A program made the translations under genes and the position numbers. From Xanthomarina sp. F1114 (GTDB lineage: Bacteria; Bacteroidota; Bacteroidia; Flavobacteriales; Flavobacteriaceae), in NCBI RefSeq assembly GCF_026410255.1, contig NZ_JAPMLL010000008.1:121455-185454 (forward strand): 64,000 bases of DNA. Direction: 5' to 3'. Of the stretch, positions 63,941 to 64,000 are shown in pieces (positions within the stretch are counted from its first letter, which is position 1; every line of letters starts with the position of its first letter). The notes beneath the pieces were generated by a model, which was not told where the DNA came from, made no database searches, and saw nothing but the letters and a program-made list of their open reading frames with translations.

Positions 63941-64000
63941 ATTCATCGCTTTTTCGGTAAAATTATTAAAAATTATAGGATTTTTCATTTTTTTTTTTTT

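Overview
This AT-rich window looks like a chromosomal segment of a marine-type member of the Flavobacteriaceae (Bacteroidota). The evidence is the Bacteroidota -7 promoter box TAnnTTTG in front of many genes, parts of the type IX secretion system (a PorT-like barrel, a DUF5103 plug protein, a protein with a C-terminal sorting domain), a sodium-pumping NADH:quinone reductase (NQR) operon, and several typical families (Omp28, DUF6029, DUF6702, TamL). No rRNA, CRISPR array, transposase, integrase or phage gene was found. There is one tRNA, tRNA-Gly(UCC).

Layout. 1-3.7 kb: the end of a tryptophan/kynurenine catabolic cluster (aminomuconate-semialdehyde dehydrogenase cut by the left edge, an SDR, 3-hydroxyanthranilate dioxygenase, ACMS decarboxylase). 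3.7-11 kb: an O-methyltransferase, TatA, an M1 metallopeptidase, a DUF6702 protein, three tandem paralogous carboxypeptidase-regulatory-like secreted proteins, and peptidase E. 11.0-11.3 kb: a tRNA-Gly locus with a partial copy of its own 3' end and strong palindromes. 11.4-18.9 kb: housekeeping genes (gpmI, a HAD phosphatase, a CoA-transferase, map), a GxxExxY gene bracketed by inverted 10-nt repeats, a methyltransferase, then apbE and a small partner gene. 19-29 kb: an accessory block with a Cys/Asp-repeat lipoprotein, an OmpA-family protein, a CCxxC protein, a lipoprotein, and a three-gene operon of ECF-like sigma factor, anti-sigma-like TPR membrane protein and exported TPR-CHAT protease. 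29-35.3 kb: nqrABCDEF. 35.5-54.5 kb: T9SS plug, apaG, TANGO2-like, pruA, Omp28/TlpA/DUF6029, an exported alpha/beta hydrolase, rsmG, a desaturase, an aminotransferase, trkAH, ubiE and porT. 54.6-64 kb: trmH-like, tamL, fbaA, accD, a lipoprotein, rpsO and pnp.

How the genes fit together. NQR needs covalent FMN on NqrB and NqrC, and ApbE is the enzyme family that attaches it; here apbE lies about 10 kb beyond nqrF, on the other side of the accessory block. The TatA, PorT, plug and TamL genes all serve envelope export, matching the many lipoproteins and secreted proteins encoded here.

The most interesting part is the 24.2-28.8 kb operon. A caspase-like CHAT domain with an intact His/Cys pair is predicted to lie outside the cytoplasm, tethered by a C-terminal helix, and is co-encoded with a sigma factor and a membrane TPR protein. 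Other points worth a look are the GxxExxY cassette, the duplicated tRNA 3' end, the AccD that has lost its zinc-ribbon cysteines, the SDR without its YxxxK motif, and two genes whose promoter box sits 4 nt from the start codon. All assignments come from reading the sequence and from memory of protein families; no database search was run.
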